From CBDDEH01 sp965226865 (GTDB lineage: Bacteria; Chloroflexota; Dehalococcoidia; Lucifugimonadales; JAGWBF01): a DNA stretch of 64,000 nucleotides. Both the position numbers and the translations under genes were made by a program. Shown one piece after another: positions 1-6,594 of the stretch. The stretch spans positions 682,001-746,000 of the forward strand of contig CBDDEH010000003.1 in the NCBI GenBank assembly GCA_965226865.1, written 5' to 3'. Below the pieces are notes generated by a model. The model was not told the DNA's origin, searched no databases, and was given only the letters and a program-made list of their open reading frames with translations. The first letter of the stretch is position 1; every line of letters starts with the position of its first letter.

Positions 1-32
1 TCAGCGGTCACGCCGCCACTCACTCCCGGCGC

Positions 33-341
33 TCAAACAGCGCCGGCGTCTCCAAGCCGCTGGACTACCCAGGGCGCAACGCCAGACGCCGCCCCGGAAT
101 TCACCCAGGCGTTGGCGTATCGCGTTTCTCTGCCAGCTTTGGGACGGTCAAAGAGGTATGAGGCCATCGAGATAACGGCTTCATCCTTGACCGCCTGGGG
201 CGCACCCTCGGCCCTTATCTCAACGAACGCCTCAGAGACGCCTAACAAGCGGGTGAGGATGGAAAGGATCGGCTCGGTAGGCTCCGCCGTCCCATCGGTG
301 AGCCGTAGGGATGCGGCTAGCTGCATAACGTCTACAGCCAT
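33..341 (-). CDS. Phage head-tail connector-like protein
   Basis: Small structural protein of a tailed-phage head module, most like gp6-type head-tail connectors. It has 102 aa and is largely helical, with the segment EAVISMASYLFDRP followed by YANAWVNSGAA and PWVVQRLG. This order (central helix, Asn-Ser-Gly-Ala-Ala turn, Pro-Trp C-terminus) is typical of that family. The ATG at 341 follows an AGGAG on the minus strand and overlaps the protease stop by about 10 nt, so it is the last visible gene of the capsid operon. The family call rests on pattern recognition; the operon context is clear. Confidence 0.6.
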   Translation of the reverse strand: MAVDVMQLAASLRLTDGTAEPTEPILSILTRLLGVSEAFVEIRAEGAPQAVKDEAVISMASYLFDRPKAGRETRYANAWVNSGAASGVAPWVVQRLGDAGAV

Positions 342-817
342 CGCAGCATCTCCTGGTCTAGTTGCCAGTACGGGCCATGGGCTCTGACTTCAACCTTGGA
401 TTCCCTATAGCTAGGGTCGTCCACCAGGCCAGCGCGGACCAGTCGAGCTCGCCGAATCTCCCGCAATGGTCCGCGCCGCCCTTCAGCTTCAACGGCCATC
501 TCGACGGAGAGCCCTTGCAGGACGCCATCCCGTACATTCGTCGCAGCGTCACGGCCCGCCTGGGTGTCCGGTAGGGGGGTATCAATCATCAAGTCGTCTC
601 CCTGAAGGAACGGAGTCGCACGGACGATTGCACTCTCGCGCCGATGTTGGTCATTGATGACAATGCCGCCGTCCCTCCAGTGGAAGGCACCACGCGACAC
701 TATCTCGTTTCTGTCGCCCGCCTGTCGTTCATAACGGATAATCACCCCTCGGAGCCTGCCTGGACTCTGACGGCTTTCGTCTATCTCATACCGGATTTCA
801 CACGCCAGCTCTTCCAT
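332..817 (-). CDS. HK97-type prohead protease
   Basis: Capsid maturation protease (peptidase U35 type) that would cleave scaffold and capsid precursors inside the prohead. It has about 161 aa. Visible marks: an N-terminal GVIIRYE strand, INDQHRRESAI with the catalytic His, DTQAGRDAATNVRDGVLQGLSVEM with the catalytic Ser in GLSVEM, and the ending strand RRARLVRAGLVDDPSY. I chose the ATG at 817, which overlaps the stop of the upstream P-loop gene (TAATG) and has GGGAG 6 nt before it. An ATG at 835 is in frame but lies inside the upstream gene. It sits between the P-loop protein and the connector. HK97-type modules usually place the protease before the capsid gene; here it lies after it. Confidence 0.82.
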   Translation of the reverse strand: MEELACEIRYEIDESRQSPGRLRGVIIRYERQAGDRNEIVSRGAFHWRDGGIVINDQHRRESAIVRATPFLQGDDLMIDTPLPDTQAGRDAATNVRDGVLQGLSVEMAVEAEGRRGPLREIRRARLVRAGLVDDPSYRESKVEVRAHGPYWQLDQEMLRWL

Positions 818-1251
818 TACAGTCTCCCGTACCATCGATTTATCGCGGAGGCGCAGTCTGGGTCTAGCGCCCCGTTCACCGATAGCCGCTCCGTCACTAT
901 CTCTATTCCTGGATCAATCACGGTCTCCCGACTACCTGGCCCCATGAATCCGAGAAGTGCCTGCCGTCTCGAAGGGTCGCCATCGGAGTTACTAACAATC
1001 GGGGTGATGTCTCTCGCCGTCGCTGCCGAGATCGCCGCCCTTCTGAGGTATTCGGTGAGGGGCATGGCGAAGGCGTCCGACTCTAGGCGTGGTGGATACC
1101 GCCCGTTGTCCAGGCGCTGAAGGCCCAGGAGCATGGCGTATATCTCCTGGAACTCAATCAGCACGGCAGGCCCAGGCGTCTCCGCTCGAACCTGCCGTGC
1201 GCGTTGGGACTTGCCCGCCCCTGCCGGACCGCTAATCAGGATGCCAGGCAT
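817..1251 (-). CDS. P-loop NTPase in phage head module
   Basis: Protein of 144 aa beginning MPGILISGPAGAGKSQ, with a Walker A motif (GPAGAGKS) at residues 8-15. No clear Walker B was identified. The rest (EFQEIYAMLLGLQ, ITPIVSNSDGDPSRRQAL, ETVIDPGIEIVTERL) resembles small AAA or kinase-like P-loop proteins sometimes found among phage head genes. It starts about 10 nt after the capsid stop and overlaps the protease start, so it is translated as part of the operon. No SD is obvious at this start. Its role in the phage is unknown to me; a nucleotide kinase or packaging accessory is possible. Confidence 0.6.
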   Translation of the reverse strand: MPGILISGPAGAGKSQRARQVRAETPGPAVLIEFQEIYAMLLGLQRLDNGRYPPRLESDAFAMPLTEYLRRAAISAATARDITPIVSNSDGDPSRRQALLGFMGPGSRETVIDPGIEIVTERLSVNGALDPDCASAINRWYGRL

Positions 1252-1260
1252 AGCGGCCCG

Positions 1261-2516
1261 CTAGTTACTTACGAATTTAATGCGCTTGAAATTGGCCGTA
1301 CGGGGTAGGCCGAAATTCCACAGCCAATTGAGGGTCAACTGGACTTCGCCCTTGTTGGCGGAAGAATACGGATCGCGGACTAGTTCTCCCCTATTCCACA
1401 CGGGGCAACACCCGCTCCGCTCAGGCCCCTGGCAAGGCTAACGAAAGCCCCAAACTTGCCGTTGGTTGTGGCGGTCTCAATGTGGCCTCTCGTTGACCAG
1501 CTAAGGCCCGCGTTCATCAGGAATCGGGCGATGGTCTCATTGGATGCCGCCGAGTTTGCGATCGTCCCGTGAAACAACTGATTTGCGCCGACTGCCATCA
1601 CAACCGCCAGGTCGGACAATGACGCGGCGTAGAGGCCATCAATGAAGGCCAAAAACGCCTTCAAAACTTCGTCGGGCTTGACCTTATTGGTCTGGCTAAG
1701 CGTTTCCTCACCGATGACCAGGGTCTCCAAACCGGCAATGTCGGCGGTGTCCTCGTTGGCCGTCGTGTCGCCGCGAAAAATCGTCCTGTCAACTTTTTCA
1801 GTAATGCCCGCCCTCATGTCACGAAGGATGGCATCGGAAAGGCCAGGAACGCGGCTATGATCTTCGACAGAATAAATTCCGTGTACGGCGTTCCTGGTCG
1901 GTTTCAGCTCACTTACCGTGAAACTGTACGTCGATTCACCCGCAGCTTGCGTCCTGCCCCTTTGCTCGCCGCTTCCACCAGCAGTGAGGACAGGGTGTGC
2001 AGTCACGCCAGGTGGGACACTCTCAAAGTTGATGCCCAGGCGCATGGCTGCGCTGTCTGCGAAGACCCTATCAACCCAGGAACGCGCCATGACGTCGCTG
2101 TCGCCGTCCCGCAGCGCCCGCTTTTCGACGGGGGGTGCCAACAAGTCCATTGGAAACTGATTTGCGGCAAGCCCCATGTGCTCGTTAAGCTCCGCCTCTG
2201 CCCCAGTCGTGATGCCGCTTCCGGTCATTGCAGATGCGATGTACTTACCGAAATTGATATTGGAGCGCAGCTCGACCATTTCCCGGTGTTCCGCTGTTTC
2301 GGTGACCTCGGCCCTCTTTTCAACGGCCTTATCGGGCTCAGGCTGCGCCACCAGCGCGGCTTGTAGCTCGACCTCGGCGGACTTCACCTCTTTGGTGCAC
2401 TTCGCCAGGTCGCCGTCGAAGTCCTCCCCGCGTTTCTCAGTGGGCAACTCCAACAGGTCCGTGATTTTGGTCTTGATCTCGCTGACCTTCAGTTGGGCTT
2501 TCTGTACGATATCCAA
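1261..2516 (-). CDS. HK97-fold major capsid protein (frameshifted near C-terminus)
   Basis: Major head protein. Residues 1-75 form a charged coiled-coil delta domain. The body carries the N-arm region RSNINFGKYIASAM, VPPGVTAHPVL and the E-loop/P-domain pattern SELKPTRNAVHGIYSVEDHSRVPGL. The first reading frame ends at 1380 (FVSLARGLSGAGVAPCGIGEN), but a one-base shift at the G run 1402-1405 restores the expected end: VWNRGELVRDPYSSANKGE, LTLNWLWNFGLPRT and FKRIKFVSN, with a stop at 1261-1263. Whether the shift is real, programmed or a sequencing error cannot be told. The start has AGGAGG 11 nt upstream. It is the first gene of a four-gene minus-strand operon. Confidence 0.82.
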
Positions 2517-2599
2517 GTTTCGGCCTCCTATGGCGTCCGTTCTCGTTTACCTAACCTACGATTATACCATATCTAGGGGGTGAGGCGTCAATACATACC

Positions 2600-2627
2600 G
2601 CATATGGGAGGGAAGTGCAAAACTCCC
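2600..2627. repeat. Relative of the 3166-3206 inverted repeat
   Basis: The segment CATATGGGAGGGAAGTG at 2601-2617, followed by CAAAACTCCCC, repeats the left half and loop of the 18-bp inverted repeat at 3166-3206 with small changes. Its right arm is degenerate. It lies about 85 nt upstream of the capsid gene start, in the stretch 2517-2681 that otherwise holds only that gene's ribosome-binding site. It may be a binding site or terminator remnant shared by the flanking genes. Confidence 0.45.
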
Positions 2628-2681
2628 CTGCACCCCGGCTTTGCACCTAAACCCCGATCCATGAGTAGGTTTTGGTGCAGC

Positions 2682-3110
2682 CTACTGGCACCGAAGGCGC
2701 AGATCCACCACCTTGGTTGTCCCTAGGCTGTACCCGTTGCTGAGCGTAAAGGTGTCGCCGTAGAACACGCCGTCCTTCTCGGTGTACCGCTGGCCTTGGA
2801 ACTCTATATCCACGCTTCCAAACGTGCCGGTTTGTCTCACGGTGAAGTGGTACCGGCACTCCTCGAAATCTGAAAGATTCCATTCTACCAGCTGTCCGGC
2901 GTGGATCGTCCTGGTCACATTCACCACGGTGGGCGTCGGAATGGGCACTGGTGTCGGGGTAGGCACTGGTGTCGGGGTAGGCACTGGTGTCGGGGTAGGC
3001 GTGGCCGTCGGCGTTGGGGTCGGCTCCGCGCTGCATCCCGCTAGGGCCAGGGTGACCACCAGCATGGTGGCGACCAGCAACCAGCTACGCCTTGCGTTCC
3101 GCTTCCTCAT
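2682..3110 (-). CDS. Small lipoprotein with Pro-Thr linker
   Basis: Secreted, lipid-anchored protein of 142 aa. A basic N-terminus (MRKRNARRSW) and hydrophobic core end in the lipobox LALAGC (Cys25). A Pro-Thr-Val linker of about 35 residues follows, encoded by 18-nt tandem repeats at about 2943-3000. The C-terminal globular domain of about 80 residues (TIHAGQLVEWNLSDFEEC ... GTTKVVDLRLRCQ) has two or more Cys and resembles a small beta-sandwich; I do not recognise the family. The ATG at 3110 has AGGAGG on the minus strand just upstream. It lies between the phage head operon and the divergent 3279 gene. Confidence 0.75.
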   Translation of the reverse strand: MRKRNARRSWLLVATMLVVTLALAGCSAEPTPTPTATPTPTPVPTPTPVPTPTPVPIPTPTVVNVTRTIHAGQLVEWNLSDFEECRYHFTVRQTGTFGSVDIEFQGQRYTEKDGVFYGDTFTLSNGYSLGTTKVVDLRLRCQ

Positions 3111-3165
3111 ATCTTCCTCCTGTTAGTCATGGGTTCGCTATATTGGGGAATTATATACCTGTGTG

Positions 3166-3206
3166 TACCATATGGAGGGAAGTGTAAAACTTCCCTCCAT
3201 ATGGTA
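3166..3206. promoter_or_regulatory. Perfect 18-bp inverted repeat
   Basis: Positions 3166-3183 and 3189-3206 are exact reverse complements separated by the 5-nt loop GTAAA. The arm contains ACCATATGGAGGGAAGT. It sits between the divergent lipoprotein gene (start 3110) and the promoter at 3219. It may act as a terminator-like hairpin on either strand or as an operator. No T run follows directly. Confidence 0.7.
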
Positions 3207-3218
3207 GGATTTAGAGAC

Positions 3219-3248
3219 TTGACGCGCTTAACTTAAGCGTAGTAGAAT
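3219..3248 (+). promoter_or_regulatory. Sigma70-type promoter with palindromic operator
   Basis: TTGACG at 3219-3224 and TAGAAT at 3243-3248 are separated by 18 nt and match -35 and -10 elements. The spacer is filled by CGCTTAACTTAAGCG (3225-3239), a perfect 15-nt palindrome, exactly where a repressor would block polymerase. It points at the 3279 gene. Autoregulation by the product of 3279 is an inference. Confidence 0.65.
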
Positions 3249-3278
3249 GACGACAATCTAGGAATGGAGGGCGAGAAC

Positions 3279-3572
3279 ATGGGTAGAGACCCGGTAAAGA
3301 ACAGGGCGAACGTGGCAAGGCACGCGCAGCGCAAGCGGGAGAGAACGGACGCGATCATTGGCGACGTGCTCCGCTACATGAGGCGAAAGCCGATCAAGGA
3401 CGATTTAGGCAACATGAAGGGATACGCGATCACCTTCGATTTCCCTGACGATGCCTACGACCGCTTTGAGGCATTGGCCCAGGAGCACGGCAGGACGGCT
3501 CAACAGCTAATGCACGAGACGATGGCGATCTACTTTGAGGAACTGCAACGGCTGAAGGATGAACGGAACTAA
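3279..3572 (+). CDS. Small basic protein, possible ribbon-helix-helix type
   Basis: Protein of 97 aa from the ATG at 3279 (GGAGGG about 8 nt upstream; the earlier ATG at 3264 overlaps this SD). The N-terminal third is very basic (KNRANVARHAQRKRERTD). The C-terminal part GYAITFDFPDDAYDRFEAL, then EHGRTAQQLMHETMAIYFEEL, has the strand-helix-helix look of ribbon-helix-helix proteins. It would be the first gene of the unit that continues into the ATPase at 3642, with a hairpin between them. A DNA-binding role at the upstream palindrome is inference. Confidence 0.6.
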   Translation: MGRDPVKNRANVARHAQRKRERTDAIIGDVLRYMRRKPIKDDLGNMKGYAITFDFPDDAYDRFEALAQEHGRTAQQLMHETMAIYFEELQRLKDERN

Positions 3573-3575
3573 TGC

Positions 3576-3620
3576 AAGAGCCCCGTTGCCCTGGTGACCA
3601 ACCCAGGAAACGGGGCTCTT
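3576..3620 (+). terminator. Strong hairpin between 3279 gene and ATPase gene
   Basis: AAGAGCCCCGTT (3576-3587) pairs with AACGGGGCTCTT (3609-3620), and the stem extends inward through a few more pairs. No U tract follows, so it looks more like an attenuator or RNA-processing hairpin than a classic intrinsic terminator. It ends just before the SD (GGAGG, 3631-3635) of the next gene. Confidence 0.6.
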
Positions 3621-3641
3621 CCCGACACATGGAGGTATGTC

Positions 3642-5087
3642 ATGGACATTATACCAGAAATCGTTGACCAAGCCGCCCACATCGACGCTGAGGGTCAGTA
3701 CATTGGTGACGATCTCCACGCCTTCACCTGCCCTTGCCCCGATTGCGTCAAGGAAAACGCCAGGCTTGAACGGCTGTGGTCGGAGAATCGGGATGAAAGG
3801 TCAGACGATGAGCGGTACGAATCCCTCGAAGCGTTCAAGGCGGAGTGCGCGGACAGGGTAGATGCGCGGGAATGGGCCGAGGGTATGGCGGTGTGGACGA
3901 AGGCGCTCGCTGATGATGAGCGCCTTTTCCTGCACCTGGACGACCCTGAATACCAGGCCCTCGTGCCCGTGTTGTCTCTGGAAGCAGACACAGATGGAAG
4001 ATGGCTCAAAGACCCCGCCGTAATAGCCTACTCGGAGATGGCCTGGGGTGACTTCCTACGGGCCGAGCTGGATGCCAAGACCCGCGCATCCTTCACGCAC
4101 ACGCTCCCGCTGCTGCCTGGGCCAGCCCACGAGATACCCGCCATCCTTACCCGGAGCGATGGGCGAACGCTCTTGTACGGGGGTCGGCTGAATTCGATCT
4201 TCGGTGAGCCCGGCCTGGCTAAATCCTGGCTTGCGCTCATGGGGTGTACTGAAGTGGCGAGAACCGGAACACGGGTGATCTGGTGGGATTTTGAGGATCG
4301 GCCCGACACAATCGTCACCCGCCTTAAGGCCCTGGGAGCCGGTGAGTTGGTGGACAACCAACTGCTAATCTACGCAACCCCAGGCTTGGCGGATGATGCA
4401 GGAGAAATGGACCGCATGGCCGGATGGATGGCCAGAGGCCCACGGCCCGGCCTAGTGGTGATAGACAGCGTTGAATCGGCGGGACTGCCCACTGACTCCA
4501 ACGATGCGGCCCCATGGTACAAGAAACACACTGACCTTTTCCTGTCCTCCGGCGCGGGTGTCTTAACGCTCGACCATGTACCAAAACGGCGGTTGGATAG
4601 ACCGCGCGGCCCCATCGGTTCCCAGCACAAGACGGCCCGGCTCAGTGGGGCTGGGCTGTTTCTCTCCGGCACCCCATGGACCAAGGAATCGAGCGGCAGA
4701 ATCTACTTGGCAAACCACAAGGATCGACCAGGCGATTTGCCCGCAGGACTTATGAAAACCGTTGCCGTGGTGGAAGTGACCCACGGTGACAACGGCCTAC
4801 TCATTTGGAACATCAACCCGCCCGCCGACGACGACAACGACGACCTGGGCGAATTAACCGAAAACCTGCTGGATGCGATTGTTGCCAAGGGGCAGGAAGG
4901 GGTGAAGGGCTCCACTGCGGTTCGTGGTCTGGTAAAGGCCAAGGGCCACAAGATGATTGACGCAGCCCTGGCCGACCTTATGTCCAACGGCATGGTCGCC
5001 CGCCGCAGGGAAGGCAGGCCCTATGTCTACTTTGCCACTGAAACCGGCATGGACATGTCCGCCGCAGACGATGATTCAGAGGGTTAA
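3642..5087 (+). CDS. RepA-like AAA ATPase with C-terminal winged helix
   Basis: RecA-fold ATPase of the AAA_25/RepA type, commonly a replication protein of phages and integrative elements. It has about 481 aa from the ATG at 3642 (GGAGG 8 nt upstream). The N-terminal 160 residues are acidic and include a CPCPDC motif. The ATPase core shows Walker A GEPGLAKSW, then VIWWDFEDRPDTI, Walker B PGLVVIDS and the sensor-like GVLTLDHVPKRR. The C-terminal 70 residues (LLDAIVAKGQEGVKGSTAV ... GRPYVYFATE) look like a winged helix. It probably acts as a helicase or initiator for the mobile element; the exact replicon is unknown. Confidence 0.8.
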   Translation: MDIIPEIVDQAAHIDAEGQYIGDDLHAFTCPCPDCVKENARLERLWSENRDERSDDERYESLEAFKAECADRVDAREWAEGMAVWTKALADDERLFLHLDDPEYQALVPVLSLEADTDGRWLKDPAVIAYSEMAWGDFLRAELDAKTRASFTHTLPLLPGPAHEIPAILTRSDGRTLLYGGRLNSIFGEPGLAKSWLALMGCTEVARTGTRVIWWDFEDRPDTIVTRLKALGAGELVDNQLLIYATPGLADDAGEMDRMAGWMARGPRPGLVVIDSVESAGLPTDSNDAAPWYKKHTDLFLSSGAGVLTLDHVPKRRLDRPRGPIGSQHKTARLSGAGLFLSGTPWTKESSGRIYLANHKDRPGDLPAGLMKTVAVVEVTHGDNGLLIWNINPPADDDNDDLGELTENLLDAIVAKGQEGVKGSTAVRGLVKAKGHKMIDAALADLMSNGMVARRREGRPYVYFATETGMDMSAADDDSEG

Positions 5088-5232
5088 AATGGCGCGAACT
5101 TGCCCAGGCACGAAAACCCTTAACGCGAACTTGCCCGAACTTGCCCGAACTTGCCTCAGATACGAATGGGGCAAGTTACGTGTCATGGTGGGGCATGGTA
5201 AGATCAGGCCATAACCGAACAGGAGGGACGGA

Positions 5233-5400
5233 ATGAGCGAAACGCGAGACATAATCAGCATAGCCGACATTAAGGCCATCCGCATCAAATGCCAGGGTGA
5301 GAATTGCACGGCAGAGCAATTGGTCACCCCGACCCGTTTCGAGCGGGGAACCCTGCAAGAGCCTTGCCCAGAGTGGGTTCCCCCGCACACGCGGGGATAG
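5233..5400 (+). pseudogene. 5' fragment of small Cys-containing protein, cut by the CRISPR array
   Basis: A good SD (AGGAGGG at 5221-5227) precedes the ATG at 5233. The product starts MSETRDIISIADIKAIRIKC and has Cys at residues 20, 25 and 45, like a small zinc-binding phage or element protein. The last seven codons (VPPHTRG) come from the first CRISPR repeat, and the stop TAG lies inside it. The native C-terminus is therefore missing. It follows the ATPase at 3642 by about 145 nt and was probably part of the same unit. Confidence 0.55.
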
Positions 5401-5603
5401 ACCACACCGGGGATAGACCCGTACTACAGCCGGGCGATCTAGTGTCATCCCGGGGTTCCCCCGCACACGCGGGGATAGACCCGATGTACGCCACGTCTCC
5501 CGGCGTCATCCCGGGGTTCCCCCGCACACGCGGGGATAGACCGTGGTGAACCTGCCCAAGGGTGCCAACGTGACAGGTTCCCCCGCACACGCGGGGATAG
5601 ACC
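5376..5603 (+). CRISPR. Type I-E-like CRISPR mini-array, four repeats, no cas genes
   Basis: Four identical 28-nt repeats start GGTTCCCCCGCACACGCGGG and end GATAGACC, at 5376-5403, 5454-5481, 5515-5542 and 5576-5603. The core CCCCGC-ACAC-GCGGGG is the palindrome typical of type I-E. Spacers 2 and 3 are 33 nt (61-nt period). The first interval is 50 nt because a degenerate 3' half-repeat (ACACCGGGGATAGACC) follows repeat 1. The intervals before repeats 2 and 3 end in the same 10 nt (GTCATCCCGG). No cas gene occurs anywhere in the window. The strand is arbitrary. Confidence 0.9.
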
Positions 5604-5687
5604 GCCTCCCTAGCTAGGGCAGCAGCTCGCGCACCAGCTCAGCGTACCCTTAGGTCGGGTGTGTGGTGGAGTCCGCCGCCCGAAGCC

Positions 5688-5714
5688 GGTGGTAAAAGCC
5701 GCCCTTTTACCACC
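5688..5714. repeat. Perfect 11-bp hairpin
   Basis: GGTGGTAAAAG (5688-5698) and CTTTTACCACC (5704-5714) are exact reverse complements around a 5-nt loop. It lies at the junction where homology to the helicase tail begins (5731), so it may mark a recombination or insertion point. The surrounding stretch 5604-5730 has no gene I can support. Confidence 0.5.
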
Positions 5715-5730
5715 AAAAACAGGTACTTTT

Positions 5731-5943
5731 GTGTCTGAGCATGAATCCGGGAACGGCCACCACCATGACGAGGCCCCGGAGCCGCAGCAGACGCTGTTCT
5801 CCTGGGCGGAGTTCATGGCCGAGGAGCCGGTCAAGCCCAAGGGCCGCAGCCGCAAGCCGGAGCCCGCAACCGCCTCCCTGTTCGATTGGGCGCTCGCCCT
5901 TGAGCAGGAGCGGGAGAAAGAGCCGGTCGGCGAGGGGCGCTAG
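5731..5943 (+). pseudogene. 3' remnant of SNF2-type helicase gene (copy 1)
   Basis: About 70 codons matching the end of the helicase tail at 52741-53397. Both carry NGHH, then EPQQ(S/T)LFSWAEFMAEEPVK, PKGR, a SLF(E/D)WA motif and a final EQERE...VG.GR. The N-terminal helicase domains are absent; upstream lies the hairpin at 5688 and the CRISPR array. An open frame runs back to 5659 but has no homology to the helicase. The similarity continues past the stop into the terminator, so this is a duplicated chromosomal end rather than a domain shared by chance. Confidence 0.7.
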
Positions 5944-6037
5944 GCCGCAACACACGGGGGGGGGGGGGGGGGGGGGGGGTCGTCGCTACGTCAGCGGTGG
6001 CCTCCCCCTATGCAACCATGTGTGCGGCCCTTTTTTG
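5943..6037 (+). terminator. Intrinsic terminator of helicase tail copy 1, with G24 run in loop
   Basis: GGCCGC (5943-5948) pairs with GCGGCC (6024-6029), helped by ACACAC/TGTGTG inside the stem, and is followed by a run of Ts (6031-6036). Inside is a 24-nt G run (5956-5979), which could pair partly with CCTCCCCC at 6001-6008. Its 3' half CCATGTGTGCGGCCCTTTTT (6016-6035) recurs at four other sites in the window. Confidence 0.65.
5956..5979. other. G24 homopolymer
   Basis: An uninterrupted run of 24 G between helicase tail copy 1 and the HTH gene. The equivalent position at 53409 has a normal 13-bp GC-rich stem instead. This suggests that the run replaced ordinary sequence, by expansion or by an assembly artefact. 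Confidence 0.9.
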
Positions 6038-6142
6038 CGTTTCAGCAGGTCTAGCCCGTATCCGGGCCGTCCAGAGGGGACTAACTGACTAGTTTGTTAG
6101 TCGGCAGGCCCCGCGGTCGCAGATCCTCTCCGGCGCGCCGCC

Positions 6143-6388
6143 TCAGTCGGTGAACAGATGGCCCAGGCCCAGGTCGTTGGCCAGGTCCAGCAGCGCCATC
6201 TGATGCCGGAAATGGGGCCGCACCCCTTCCATCCACCACCGCTTTACGGTGTGGGGATAGGTCCCCAGGCGGCGGGCGATCTCCGCCCACGGCAGGTCCG
6301 ACTCCTCCCTGAAGCGCACCAGGCGCTGCGCGAAGTCGCCGGGGAAGACGTTGGTTCTTCTGCTGTGGTGTGTGCGCTGTCGCGGCAT
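6143..6388 (-). CDS. Small HTH protein (paralogue A)
   Basis: Protein of 81 aa from the ATG at 6388 (MPRQRTHHSRR). It is the same length as, and roughly 60% identical by eye to, the protein at 55052-55297. The core FAQRLVRFREESDLPWAEIARRL, then YPHTVKRWWMEGVRP, reads as a helix-turn-helix in which WAEIARRLG and TVKRWW form the two helices; the end is LGLGHLF. A longer in-frame start at 6430 is not shared with the paralogue. It is likely a DNA-binding regulator of the cassette. It lies between a shared terminator motif and the surface protein gene. Confidence 0.7.
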   Translation of the reverse strand: MPRQRTHHSRRTNVFPGDFAQRLVRFREESDLPWAEIARRLGTYPHTVKRWWMEGVRPHFRHQMALLDLANDLGLGHLFTD

Positions 6389-6542
6389 GGACGCCGGTCC
6401 TTTCGCAGGACGGCTGCAATCTCCCTCCAACTGCGATGTCCGGGCCGTCCGTTATCCGGGCGCAGGACGGAGTACGAAGTGCCAGCGCCTGCCGTCTGCC
6501 CGCCCCGGAGCTTTGGCGAATCCGCAACTCTCAACTGCTCGT

Positions 6543-6563
6543 CCATGTGTGCGGGCTTTTTTG
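6543..6563 (+). terminator. Recurrent terminator-like motif, site 2
   Basis: CCATGTGTGCGGGCTTTTTT at 6543-6562 nearly repeats the motif at 6016, 53451, 54981 and 55404. Here it lies between the start of the HTH gene and the 3' end of the surface protein gene, both on the minus strand. No plus-strand gene ends here, so an ordinary terminator role is doubtful. Confidence 0.5.
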
Positions 6564-6594
6564 TTGCCCGTCGTCGGTTCGCCCGGCGGGGCCG

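Noticed and set aside
2943..3000. Short 18-nt tandem repeats, array-like
   Set aside because: They encode the Pro-Thr-Val linker of the lipoprotein in frame, with no spacers, so they are coding repeats and not CRISPR.
5688..5714. Integron attC or IS200-type end for the 11-bp hairpin
   Set aside because: No conserved core sites, no integrase and no partner copy in the window; left as an unexplained palindrome.
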